From Streptomyces tirandamycinicus (lineage in GTDB: Bacteria; Actinomycetota; Actinomycetes; Streptomycetales; Streptomycetaceae), in assembly GCF_003097515.1 (NCBI RefSeq), contig NZ_CP029188.1:6058531-6122530 (forward strand): DNA of 64,000 nt, in the 5' to 3' direction. Positions within the stretch are counted from its first letter, which is position 1. The number at the start of each line of letters is the position of its first letter. This document shows, piece after piece, positions 8,118 through 16,414 of the stretch. Both the position numbers and the translations under genes were made by a program. Below the pieces are notes generated by a model that saw nothing but the letters and a program-made list of their open reading frames with translations, had not been told where the DNA came from and ran no database searches.

Positions 8118-8690
8118 ATGGACAGTCGCCTGCTGGAACGGCATGCCGAGGCCCTGGCGCTCTTCACGGACCGGGTGCACGCCGTCCGCCCGGAGCAGTG
8201 GGAGGCGCCGACACCCTGCACCGGATGGTCCGTCCGGGATCTGGTCAACCATGTGACCGCCGAGCAGCTTTGGGTGCCGGCCCTGGTGGGGGAGGGCCGT
8301 TCGGTCGCCGACGTCGGGGACTCCTACGACGGCGACGTGCTGGGCGGGCACCCGGCCGTCAGCTGGGACCGGGCCGCCTCCGGCGCCAAGGCGGCCTTCC
8401 ACGAACCGGGTGCCCTGGACCGCGCCGTCGGGCTGTCGTACGGCGAGAGCACCGCGGCCGCCTACTGCTCGCAGATGACGACCGACATGATCGTGCACGC
8501 GTGGGACCTCTCACGGGCGATCGGCGCCGACGACACCCTTCCGGGCGAACTCGTCGAGTTCGCCGCCGGGGAAGTGGAGCCGTACGCCGCCGAGCTCTCC
8601 GGGAGCGGTCTGTTCGCACCCCCGGTGGAACCGCCGGAGGGCGCGGACCCGCAGACACGGCTGCTCTGCCTGCTGGGGCGGCGCCCCTGA
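8118..8690 (+). CDS. TIGR03086/DinB-fold metal-binding protein
   Basis: 190 residues. It has the features of the actinobacterial TIGR03086 family, relatives of mycothiol-dependent maleylpyruvate isomerase. CTGWSVRDLVNHVTAEQLW at about residues 34-52 supplies the first metal-binding His, and MIVHAWDLSRAIG near 124 supplies the second His and Asp of the DinB helix bundle. The start at ATG 8118 gives the family length; the reading frame extends upstream but only through low-complexity sequence. It may use mycothiol as cofactor or partner, but the reaction is unknown. Neighbours do not form an operon with it. Confidence 0.85.
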   Translation: MDSRLLERHAEALALFTDRVHAVRPEQWEAPTPCTGWSVRDLVNHVTAEQLWVPALVGEGRSVADVGDSYDGDVLGGHPAVSWDRAASGAKAAFHEPGALDRAVGLSYGESTAAAYCSQMTTDMIVHAWDLSRAIGADDTLPGELVEFAAGEVEPYAAELSGSGLFAPPVEPPEGADPQTRLLCLLGRRP

Positions 8691-9236
8691 ACCGCTGCAC
8701 CGCTGTACTGCTGAAGCCCTGAACCCCCGAAACCGCTGAACCCCTGAACCGCTGTACCGCTTCCCGCCGCGCCGGTACGGAAGCCGCTACGGAAGCGGAG
8801 CCGTACGCCCGGTCACCGCGTCGGGACACCCCGTGCCACCCCGTGCCACCCCGGGTCGCGACGGCGGGGCGTGGCGGGCGGCTCCCCGAAGGCACCGAGG
8901 CCAGGACCCGTGCCGCCGGCCCGACGGCACCCCTCGGGCCCGGTGCCACCACCCCCCAGGTCATCCGTTCGACAGGTGACGCGGTCCGGGCGGGCCACCC
9001 GCCGACGCCGTGAACGACGGTCACGGCGACGGCCACGGCCACGGCGACGGCGACGGCCACGGGGCGGCCGACAGCCAGGCCCCTGCGACGGCCGGGCCAC
9101 GGCCTCGGCCGCGTTCCGCGGTGCCCCGGGGACTGCCGAACGGCCCGCCCGGAGCGGCGGGCGGGCCCGAACCTCCGTATAAAGGCCTCGTGGGCCGGAC
9201 CGGGTTCGCCGGCCCGGGAGTACGGGAGGTGGGCGC
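8691..9236. other. Intergenic region with simple repeats
   Basis: About 545 bases between two plus-strand genes. Words of the form gaaccgctg and gaacccctg recur from 8690 to 8765. ccgtgccacc is doubled at 8832. From 9020 to 9062 a run built of CGGCGA and CGGCCA units reads as a hexamer repeat. Near 9175 the AT-richer cctccgtataaaggcctcg contains a TATAAA element that might be part of the promoter for the gene at 9237. Confidence 0.5.
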
Positions 9237-10454
9237 ATGCGGCAGTCCGAGCCGGAAGGCCACGGCCCGGTCCGCTACGGCCCGCCCGCACCGGACCCCG
9301 GTCTGCCCGTGCTGCCCGAACTCGCCGACGTGCTCGCGTCCGCCGCCGGGCGCACCTCCCCCGAACCGCCGGGAGGGGGACCGATACTGCGCGAGGCCGC
9401 CGCCGGCTACTGGTGGCGGCGCGGACTGCGCAGCCACCCCGAGGACGTCGCCGCCGCACCCGGAGCCCAGCCGCTGCTGCTCGCGCTGCTCGCCGCGCAC
9501 GGAGGTGACGTCCTCATGCCGCGGCCCTGCCCCGCGTGGTGGACACCGCAGGCCCGGCTCCTCGGCAGGCCCGCGTTCCATGTGCCCACCTCCGCCGAGA
9601 GCGGCGGTGTCCCCGATCCGTACGCCCTGCTGGAGACCGTGCGACGGATCCGGGCGGAGGGCGGCAGTCCGCACGTCATGCTGCTGTCGGTCGCGGACGA
9701 CCCCACCGCCACCGTCGCTCCTCCCGAACTCGTCCGGGAGGCCTGCGAGGCGGCGGTCGGCGAGGGGCTGCACATCGTCAGCGACGAGACGTGGCGCGAC
9801 ACGGTGCACGAGCCGCTCGACCGCCCCCTGCTCAGCCCCGCCGAGATGTGCCCGGACGAGGTGACCGTCATCAGCGATCTGTCCGGCGCCCTGCTGCCGG
9901 CCGCATGGCCGGTCGCCGCGGCCCGGTTCCCGACCACGGGGCCCGGCGCCGGCCGCCGGGCCCGGGTGCTCGACATCCTCACCGCCCTCGGGGGTTTCGT
10001 CGCCGGCCCGGTGGCCGCGGCCGCGGCGCACGCCCTGGACGAGCCGGGCCCGGTCGCCGCCCGGCGCGGCCGGGCGAACGCCCTGCACGCGGCGGTCGCG
10101 CAGGCGGTCCGCTCCCTGATCCTCACCTCCGGTTGCCTCGCGGGTCCGGCCCAGGCGGGCCGTCATCTCTACGCCGACCTGGGACCGTTGCGCGCCCGGC
10201 TCGCCGGTCTCGGCGTCACCGATTCGATGGAGCTGGAGGACTACCTCAGCGAGCGCCTGGGCACGCCGGTCCCCGGCGGCCACCGTTTCGGCGACGAACT
10301 GGGCGCCCTGCGCGTCCGTATCGACACCGGCCCCTTCCTGGGCGCGAGCCCGGAGGAGCGCCTCGAAGCCCTCGAGTCCGACGCCCCGCTCGCCCTGCCG
10401 CATGTCGCCAAGGCGCTGAACTCCCTCGGATCGGCCTTCCGGGAACTGCGATGA
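9237..10454 (+). CDS. Aminotransferase-fold protein lacking the catalytic lysine
   Basis: 405 residues with the layout of class I/II aminotransferases. A Gly/Ala-rich small domain and substrate segment come first, then VSDETWRD (normally SDExY, holding the PLP nitrogen aspartate) near residue 180. At the position of the usual SFSK motif the protein has VISDLSGALLPAAWP, so the Schiff-base lysine is replaced by glycine. The only lysine in the protein is near residue 392 (HVAKAL). It therefore cannot work as an ordinary PLP transaminase and may bind a ligand or have a non-catalytic role. A strong GGGAGGT site precedes the ATG. A metallo-hydrolase gene starts 55 bases downstream, probably in the same operon. 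Confidence 0.75.
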   Translation: MRQSEPEGHGPVRYGPPAPDPGLPVLPELADVLASAAGRTSPEPPGGGPILREAAAGYWWRRGLRSHPEDVAAAPGAQPLLLALLAAHGGDVLMPRPCPAWWTPQARLLGRPAFHVPTSAESGGVPDPYALLETVRRIRAEGGSPHVMLLSVADDPTATVAPPELVREACEAAVGEGLHIVSDETWRDTVHEPLDRPLLSPAEMCPDEVTVISDLSGALLPAAWPVAAARFPTTGPGAGRRARVLDILTALGGFVAGPVAAAAAHALDEPGPVAARRGRANALHAAVAQAVRSLILTSGCLAGPAQAGRHLYADLGPLRARLAGLGVTDSMELEDYLSERLGTPVPGGHRFGDELGALRVRIDTGPFLGASPEERLEALESDAPLALPHVAKALNSLGSAFRELR

Positions 10455-10509
10455 CCAGGCCCCGGAGACCCCGGCCCGCGAGCCCCCACCGCGATGAACG
10501 GAGCCGCAG

Positions 10510-11922
10510 ATGACGGAACAGACGGACCAGCCGCCTCCCGCCTCCCCGGCGGCCCCCACCCGCCGCACCACGGGAGAGGCCCCGGCCATGGCCCCGGCCA
10601 TCACCCACGCCCCGACTCCGGCCCCGACCCCGGCAGACCGGTCCGCGCCGCACCGCCCCGGCGCGACGGACGGCGCCCCACCGGGCGGCCCCGGTGGATC
10701 AGGTCCCGGTGGATCCGGCCCGGTTCGAGCCGTTCCCGCCGGAGCCGTGTCCGCCGGAGCCGTGTCGCCGGAGCCGTCCCCGCCGGAGCCGTCCCCGCCG
10801 GACGGCGGGGCGGACGGCGGCGAGGCGTCCGGAGGAGCCCCCCGGGGACCGCCCGGGCACGCCGGCGCCGCCACCGCACCCGCGCGGCCGTGCGGACGCC
10901 GGGACCGCGCCGCCGCGAGGCCGGCGGGCCCCGCGGCGGTGACCGGGCTGCGGCCGCTGGGGCTCACCCGGCGGTGGCCGCGGTCCTTCGCCGACCGGCT
11001 CACCGCGCCGCTGCCCGGTGTACGGGCGATGGCGCGGCTGGCGCGGGAGGGCGCGCTCCGGCCCGCGGCCGCCGGGCTCAGGGACGTCCCCCGGCTGCCC
11101 TTCGCCCCGGGGACGCTGCCGGACGCGGAACCGGGCACCGTCGCCGTGACCTGGGCGGGCCACGCGAGCTGGGTCGTCGCGATCGGCGAGCTCACGGTGC
11201 TCACCGACCCCGTCTGGTCCCGCAGGATCCTGGGCACACCCGCCCGGCTCACTCCGGTGGGCGTCCGCTGGGAGGACCTGCCGCCCGTCGACGCCGTCGT
11301 CATCAGCCACAACCACTACGACCACCTGGACGCGCCCACCATCGCCCGGCTGCCCCGGCGCACCCCGATGTTCGTGCCCGCGGGGCTCGGCGGCTGGTTC
11401 CGGCGCCGGCGCTTCACCCGGGTGACCGAACTCGACTGGTGGGAGACGGCGGAACTGCCCGCCGGCAGCGGGGTCGGCTCGGTGCGGTTCGAGTTCGTGC
11501 CCGCGCACCACTGGTCCAAGCGGACCCTCACCGACACCTGCCGCTCGCTGTGGGGCGGCTGGATCCTCACCGATCAGCGCGGCCGCCAGGTGTACTTCTC
11601 GGGGGACACCGGCTACGGCCACTGGTTCAAGGAGATCGGCCGGCGCCACCCGGACATCGACCTGGCGCTGCTGCCGATCGGCGCGTACGCACCCCGCTGG
11701 TGGCTCAGTTCGGTGCACACCGACCCGGAGGAGGCGGTGCAGGCGTTCCAGGACGTGGGCGCCAGGAACCTGGCCCCGATGCACTGGGCCACCTTCGTGC
11801 TGTCGTCCGAGCCGGTGATGGAGCCCATCCGCCGGCTGCTGGCCGCCTGGGAGCAGACGGGCCTGCCGCGTGACCGCCTGTGGGACCTGCCGGTCGGCGG
11901 CTCACGCGTGCTCACCGCCTGA
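10510..11922 (+). CDS. Metallo-beta-lactamase-fold hydrolase, NAPE-PLD-like
   Basis: 470 residues. The last 330 form a metallo-hydrolase of the N-acylphosphatidylethanolamine phospholipase D/UlaG-like branch: WAGHASWVV near 215, the zinc motif SHNHYDHLD near 266, AHHWSKR near 333, SGDTGYG near 363 and HWATF near 423. A 125-residue Pro/Gly/Ala/Ser-rich N-terminal extension precedes it. It is encoded in part by repeats of a gccggagccgt unit (10735-10800) and is absent from the core family. ATG 10510 has GGAG 6 bases upstream. The stop overlaps the convergent DedA gene by 21 bases. Substrate may be a phospholipid or related phosphodiester. Confidence 0.85.
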   Translation: MTEQTDQPPPASPAAPTRRTTGEAPAMAPAITHAPTPAPTPADRSAPHRPGATDGAPPGGPGGSGPGGSGPVRAVPAGAVSAGAVSPEPSPPEPSPPDGGADGGEASGGAPRGPPGHAGAATAPARPCGRRDRAAARPAGPAAVTGLRPLGLTRRWPRSFADRLTAPLPGVRAMARLAREGALRPAAAGLRDVPRLPFAPGTLPDAEPGTVAVTWAGHASWVVAIGELTVLTDPVWSRRILGTPARLTPVGVRWEDLPPVDAVVISHNHYDHLDAPTIARLPRRTPMFVPAGLGGWFRRRRFTRVTELDWWETAELPAGSGVGSVRFEFVPAHHWSKRTLTDTCRSLWGGWILTDQRGRQVYFSGDTGYGHWFKEIGRRHPDIDLALLPIGAYAPRWWLSSVHTDPEEAVQAFQDVGARNLAPMHWATFVLSSEPVMEPIRRLLAAWEQTGLPRDRLWDLPVGGSRVLTA

Positions 11923-12540
11923 CGGCCGCCCCCGGCGGAGTCTGCGCCACAGCGCGGGCACTCCGCTCAGCACCAGCGTCAGCCCCACGGCCGCCAGCAC
12001 CCCCTGCCAGGGCTCGTCGAACAGCGAGCCGCCGAGGATCCCGATCGCCCCGTACGCGGCGGCCCACGCCAGGCACGCGGGCGCGTCGCCGCGCGCGAAG
12101 CGCGCCAGCGGCATCCGCGCCATCAGGCACGCGAGCATCACCGGAATCCGTCCGGCCGGTACCAGCCGGGACAGTACGAGCACGGTCCCGCTGTGGTCGG
12201 CGAGTCTGCGCTGTGCCCGCGCCAGCCGTTCCGGGTCCGCGCGGGCCCGCAGCGCCTCCAGCCGCCTCGAGCCGTTCCTCGACCCGACGCCACGCCTGCC
12301 GAGCCAGTACAGCGTGATGTCACCGAGGAACGCGGCGGTCGCGGCCACCACGAACACGAGGAGCACGGCGAACGGCGCCGTCTGATGGAGCGCCACCACC
12401 GCCGCCGTGCTCACCAGCGCGCCCGTCGGCACCACCGGTACCAGCGCGCCCAGCGCCACCAGCAGGAACAGCGTCGGATAGCCGACGGCCTGCTGGGTCG
12501 ACTCCGGCGGGAGCTGACCGACCACGTCCTGGAGCCTCAC
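11902..12540 (-). CDS. DedA/SNARE-associated (VTT domain) membrane protein
   Basis: 212 residues with four to five hydrophobic helices. The DedA family pattern is visible: an N-terminal amphipathic stretch, LGALVPVVPTGALVS, a re-entrant loop region with FLGDITLYWLGRRG near 95, and the conserved RLVPAGRIPVMLACLMARM near 140. DedA/VTT proteins act in lipid scrambling and membrane homeostasis. The gene begins with GTG, sharing GTGA with the stop of the upstream metallo-hydrolase, so the two are translationally coupled. Its 3' end overlaps the convergent gene at 10510-11922. Confidence 0.85.
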   Translation of the reverse strand: MRLQDVVGQLPPESTQQAVGYPTLFLLVALGALVPVVPTGALVSTAAVVALHQTAPFAVLLVFVVAATAAFLGDITLYWLGRRGVGSRNGSRRLEALRARADPERLARAQRRLADHSGTVLVLSRLVPAGRIPVMLACLMARMPLARFARGDAPACLAWAAAYGAIGILGGSLFDEPWQGVLAAVGLTLVLSGVPALWRRLRRGRPSGGEHA

Positions 12541-13310
12541 CGGAAGACCTCCGGCCGCACGCTCTGGCCGTGGACCAGCCGGTGCACCGCCACCTTCGGC
12601 GCCCGGCGGGCCGCCTTGCGCACGAACTCGTCGCCCGGCGAGTGGAACTCGTGCGGCCTGACCGCGTCCATCCCGATCGGCCAGTACGTGCCGTAGTGCA
12701 CCGGCACCGCCGAGCGGGGCCCGAGCGCCTCGAGAGCACGGGCCGCGCGGTCCGGGTCGAGATGGCCGTGCCCCAGGAACGGCCCCCAGCCGCCGACCGG
12801 CAGCAGCGCCACGTCGACCGGACCGACCGCGGCCGCCATGCCGTCGAACAGCCCGGTGTCCCCGGCGAAGTAGGTGCGCGCGCCGCCGTGGACGACGAAG
12901 CCCAGCGCGGGGGAGCGGTGCGGCCCCACCGGCAGCCGCCGCCCGTCGTGCGCCGCCGGGACGGCCCGTACGCGCACGTCCGCCACCGCCACCTCGTCAC
13001 CCGGTGCCACCTCCACGATCCGCAGCCCGGTCAGCCTGCGCAGCCCGGGGACCGCCCGGAGGGCGCCCCGGGGCACGATCAGCCGGGTGCCGGGGGCGAG
13101 CCGGGCGAGGGAGGGCAGATGCAGATGGTCGGAGTGCAGATGGGAGACGACCACGGCGTCGGCGACGGCGGCCGCGGGCGGCGGCAGTTCACCCCGCCTG
13201 CGGCGCAGGTGCGCGAGCCGGCCGGCGAACAGCGGGTCGGTGAGCACCCGGACCCCCGAGTCCTCGACCGTGCAGGTGGCATGACCCCACCAGGTGACCT
13301 CGACCGCCAC
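12537..13310 (-). CDS. MBL-fold metal-dependent hydrolase
   Basis: 257 residues of the UlaG/YtkL-like lactonase branch. Zinc ligands are in WWGHATCTV near residue 7, SHLHSDHLHLPS near 54, FAGDTGLFDGM near 148 and the terminal VPVHYGTYWPIG. The start was set at GTG 13310, with a GAGGAGG site 6 bases upstream; a reading from further upstream adds 90 residues with no support. It is coupled to the DedA gene by a GTGA overlap, which suggests a joint membrane or lipid-linked role. The hypothetical gene at 13492 is divergent, 181 bases away. Confidence 0.87.
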   Translation of the reverse strand: MAVEVTWWGHATCTVEDSGVRVLTDPLFAGRLAHLRRRRGELPPPAAAVADAVVVSHLHSDHLHLPSLARLAPGTRLIVPRGALRAVPGLRRLTGLRIVEVAPGDEVAVADVRVRAVPAAHDGRRLPVGPHRSPALGFVVHGGARTYFAGDTGLFDGMAAAVGPVDVALLPVGGWGPFLGHGHLDPDRAARALEALGPRSAVPVHYGTYWPIGMDAVRPHEFHSPGDEFVRKAARRAPKVAVHRLVHGQSVRPEVFR

Positions 13311-13491
13311 GCAGCGCCTCCTCGCCGGCGACCCGGCTCCGCCCGGACCACGGCCGGTCAGGCCGCCGTGTCGGTACGAGCGTAGGCGCTCGGGTGCCGG
13401 TGGTCTCCCGAGCGCCCCGAAGTGCGCCTCCCCCGCGCGGTCCGCGCCCGAGTAGGGTCGGGCCACGACAGCCGACGCGGGGGGACGGTCC

Positions 13492-13908
13492 ATGACAGGC
13501 GCCGGGGACGGTGTGCGGGTGGCGGCCATCGCGAGCCTGACGCCGCTGGAGGAGCTCGACAGCGACCCCTTCCTCGTCGACACGCGCAGCCAGCACGCGA
13601 TGTGCGCCCGCTGGGCGGCGGACCGGGGCTACGTGGTCGCCCGCGAGCTGCTGTTCTACGGACTGCGCCCCGACCACTGCGTCCTGTGGGCCGATGTCGA
13701 GGCGGGCCTGGTCGATCTCTTCGTCGCCCCGAACGAGCGCGTGCTGGCGCGTGCGCTGACCTCCGTCCGCGAGTTCTCCGCCGAGTGCGAGCGCCGCGGT
13801 GTCCGGCTGGCGACGGCCGGTCTGGACGAGCCCGCGTACGACGCCGCCATGAAGGCGAGCGTGCACCGGCGGCTCTCGATGCCGACCGCGGGCTACAACG
13901 GCTGCTGA
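13492..13908 (+). CDS. Conserved hypothetical protein
   Basis: 138 residues, soluble, no membrane segment. I cannot assign a family. The alternation of short hydrophobic strands and Ala-rich helices (VRVAAIASL, RSQHAMCARWAADRGYVVARELL, VDLFVAPNERVLARALTSVREFSAECERRGVRLATA) resembles the arrangement of a serine-recombinase N-terminal domain. The catalytic serine and arginines of that family are not evident, so the likeness may be only of fold. Codon use is normal for the region. The ATG at 13492 follows ggacggtcc without a strong binding site. Confidence 0.65.
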   Translation: MTGAGDGVRVAAIASLTPLEELDSDPFLVDTRSQHAMCARWAADRGYVVARELLFYGLRPDHCVLWADVEAGLVDLFVAPNERVLARALTSVREFSAECERRGVRLATAGLDEPAYDAAMKASVHRRLSMPTAGYNGC

Positions 13909-14070
13909 CCGCGGGTCGAGCGGGGGCCGGTGCGCGCGGGCCCGCCCGCAGTCCGCTCACCGGCCTCCGCTCACCGGCCTCCGGCCCCCGGGCGCCCGCT
14001 CACCGGCCCCGGCCCGCCCCGCGGTCGCGACAGGGCGGTCGCGACGGGCGGCCCCGGGCCGCGGGCCGGT

Positions 14071-14089
14071 ACCCCCCCCCGCGGGGGGT
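14071..14089. terminator. GC hairpin after the hypothetical gene
   Basis: ACCCCCC (14071-14077) pairs with GGGGGGT (14083-14089) across a 5-base loop, 160 bases beyond the stop at 13908. It lies before the start of the phosphodiesterase gene and may separate the two transcripts. Confidence 0.45.
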
Positions 14090-14164
14090 CCGGGAGGCTC
14101 CGGAGACCGGACGGCCGGTCCGCGTGACACGCTGGACGCAGGCGAGCCGAGAGAGGTGACGCGC

Positions 14165-16348
14165 GTGGGCCTGCCGAGGGTGGGCGAGGGGTGGCGGTGG
14201 AGGTCCGCCGGGGGAGCGCTGCTGAGGGTAGTCGTGGTGTGGGCGGTGTCCACCCTGACGCTGCTCGCACTCGCCGGGATCCTGCCCGACTTTCAGCTCC
14301 GTTCGGACAACGGGGAGAGCATCACCCGGACCGCCGTCACCGCGGCCTGGGGAGCGGGCGCGTTCGGTCTGCTCAGCGCGCTGGTCTGGCCCCTGGTCGT
14401 GCGCGCGTTCCTGCTGGTGCCCGCGCTGGTGCTGGGCCTGCTGGTGTTCTTCCTGAACGGCTCCCTGCTGCTGCTCGCCCTGAGGCTCATCCCCGACGGG
14501 GGCGGTGCCGCCGCGCCCGAGACCGCGGTGGTGGTCGCCGCCGTGATGTCCGCCGTCGCCTCGGCCACCTCCACCGCGCTGGCCGTCCGGGACGACAACG
14601 CCTACCGCCGGCGGCTGTCCCGCCTGGCCACCCGCCGGCGCCGCAGACGCGGCCGGCCGGCGGACGGCGACGCGCCTCCGGGGACGGTGTTCCTGCAACT
14701 CGACGGGGTGGGGCACGCCGTGCTCGTCCAGGCCGTGAAGGACGGGCTGATGCCGACCGTCGCGAGATGGCTCGACACCTCGCACCGTCTCACCCGCTGG
14801 CGCACCGACTGGTCCAGCCAGACGGGCGCCAGCCAGCTCGGCATCCTGCACGGCTCCAACCACGACGTGCCCGGCTTCCGCTGGTACGAGAAGGACACCG
14901 GCCGCATCATGGTCAGCAACCGGCCCGCCAGCGCCGTGGAGCTCCAGCGCCGCGCCGCCCTGCGGACCAGGGACGCCGGGCTCCTCAGCCTCGACGGGGC
15001 CAGCCGCGGGAACCTCTTCACCGGCGGCGCCGAGCAGCTCGCCCTGGTCCTGTCCGCGGCCGCCCGCCGTGGCCGCGGCAACCGCTCCAGGGCCGGCTAC
15101 TTCGCCTACTTCTCCGATCCCGCCAACGCCGTCCGGACCGCGGTGTCGTTCGTGGCGGAGGTCGGCCGCGAGATCGGCCAGTCCGTCCGCTCACGGGTGC
15201 GCGGCGACCGTCCGCGCACCCGCCGCGGCGGGCTGTACCCCTTGATCCGGGCCTTCGCGACCGTCGTCGAACGGGACGTGGTGGTCGCCGCCGTGATGGG
15301 CGACATGCTCGCCGGGCGTACCGCCGTCTACGCCGACCTCGTCGGCTACGACGAGGTGGCCCACCACTCCGGACCGCACAGCCGCGACGCCGCGAAGGTC
15401 CTCGAACGGATCGACCGCGCCGTCGCGCTGATGGCGAAGGTCGCCGAGCACGCGCCCCGCACGTACCGGATCGTGCTCCTGTCCGACCACGGCCAGAGCC
15501 CCGGCGAGACCTTCGAGGGCGCCTACGGGCTGACCCTGAAGGACCTCGTCCGCGCCGGGTGCGGACTGCCCGTCTCCCGCCGCGCGGGACGCACCAGGAG
15601 CGGGGCGGAGGCCCGGGACGCCGCCCGGCACGCACTGCTCGGCGCGCTGCACCGGCGGGGCGGCGAGGACCCGGCCGAGGAGCAGCCCTCGCCCGGCCCG
15701 GAGCCGATCGTCCTCGCCTCGGGGAACCTGGCGCTGATCTCCTTCCCGGACCTCCCGGGACGGCTCAGCCGCGAGGAGATCGACCGCCGCCACCCGGCGC
15801 TGCTGCACACCCTCGCCGGGCACCCCGGCATCGGCTTCCTCCTGGTGCGCAGCGAGCGGCACGGCTCGGTGGTGGTCGCCCGGGACGGGGACGGGACCGT
15901 GGAGCTGCCGCTGGCCGGCCTCGACGGGCGGGGCCCGCTGGCGGTGTTCGGGCCGGGTGCCGCCGACGCCGTCCGGCGCACCGATTCGTTCCCGCACGTC
16001 GCCGACATCATGGTCAACTCGATGTACGACCCGGATACCGGCCGGGTGCACGCCTTCGAGGCGCAGATCGGTTCGCACGGCGGGCTCGGCGGAGAGCAGT
16101 CCCACGCCTTCCTGCTGTCGCCGGTCGAGCTGTCGGAGCCCGTCCCGGGCGGTGGCGAGCCGACGGGCGCCGAACAGGTGCACACGGTGCTGCAGCGCTG
16201 GCTGGACGAGTGCCGCGGGGAGCCCTTCGGCCCGCAGGTGCCGCTGCGTCAGGTACCGCCGCATCAGGTGGAGGATCCCCGGCAGCCGGGTGCTCCGGGC
16301 GAAGCTTTTCCCGTGACGGGCCCCGACCTGCCGGACAAAGCGGACTGA
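14165..16348 (+). CDS. Membrane-anchored type I phosphodiesterase with holin-like helices
   Basis: 727 residues. The N-terminal 150 residues hold four hydrophobic helices of the phage-holin/DUF-type four-helix group (VVVWAVSTLTLLALAG, then three more to residue 140) and an Arg-rich loop. The remainder is an alkaline-phosphatase-superfamily domain: VFLQLDGVGHAVL near 178 with the metal Asp, SSQTGASQLGIL near 215 (nucleophile region), DLVGYDEVAHHSGP near 395 and LLSDHGQSPG near 440 (metal Asp-His). The later FPHVADIMVNSMYD and GSHGGLGG complete the family. It probably cleaves a phosphodiester or phosphoglycerol substrate at the membrane. GTG 14165 is preferred to GTG 14156 because AGAGAGGTGA then lies at proper distance. 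Confidence 0.85.
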   Translation: MGLPRVGEGWRWRSAGGALLRVVVVWAVSTLTLLALAGILPDFQLRSDNGESITRTAVTAAWGAGAFGLLSALVWPLVVRAFLLVPALVLGLLVFFLNGSLLLLALRLIPDGGGAAAPETAVVVAAVMSAVASATSTALAVRDDNAYRRRLSRLATRRRRRRGRPADGDAPPGTVFLQLDGVGHAVLVQAVKDGLMPTVARWLDTSHRLTRWRTDWSSQTGASQLGILHGSNHDVPGFRWYEKDTGRIMVSNRPASAVELQRRAALRTRDAGLLSLDGASRGNLFTGGAEQLALVLSAAARRGRGNRSRAGYFAYFSDPANAVRTAVSFVAEVGREIGQSVRSRVRGDRPRTRRGGLYPLIRAFATVVERDVVVAAVMGDMLAGRTAVYADLVGYDEVAHHSGPHSRDAAKVLERIDRAVALMAKVAEHAPRTYRIVLLSDHGQSPGETFEGAYGLTLKDLVRAGCGLPVSRRAGRTRSGAEARDAARHALLGALHRRGGEDPAEEQPSPGPEPIVLASGNLALISFPDLPGRLSREEIDRRHPALLHTLAGHPGIGFLLVRSERHGSVVVARDGDGTVELPLAGLDGRGPLAVFGPGAADAVRRTDSFPHVADIMVNSMYDPDTGRVHAFEAQIGSHGGLGGEQSHAFLLSPVELSEPVPGGGEPTGAEQVHTVLQRWLDECRGEPFGPQVPLRQVPPHQVEDPRQPGAPGEAFPVTGPDLPDKAD

Positions 16349-16414
16349 TTTTGCGGGGTGCGCAACCGTCACCGACCATGGCCGGGTTTGCACGGAGAAA
16401 GGCGCACCACCCGC

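Noticed and set aside
13492..13908. Serine recombinase assignment
   Set aside because: The fold pattern is only suggestive and the catalytic serine and arginines are not found; left as hypothetical.
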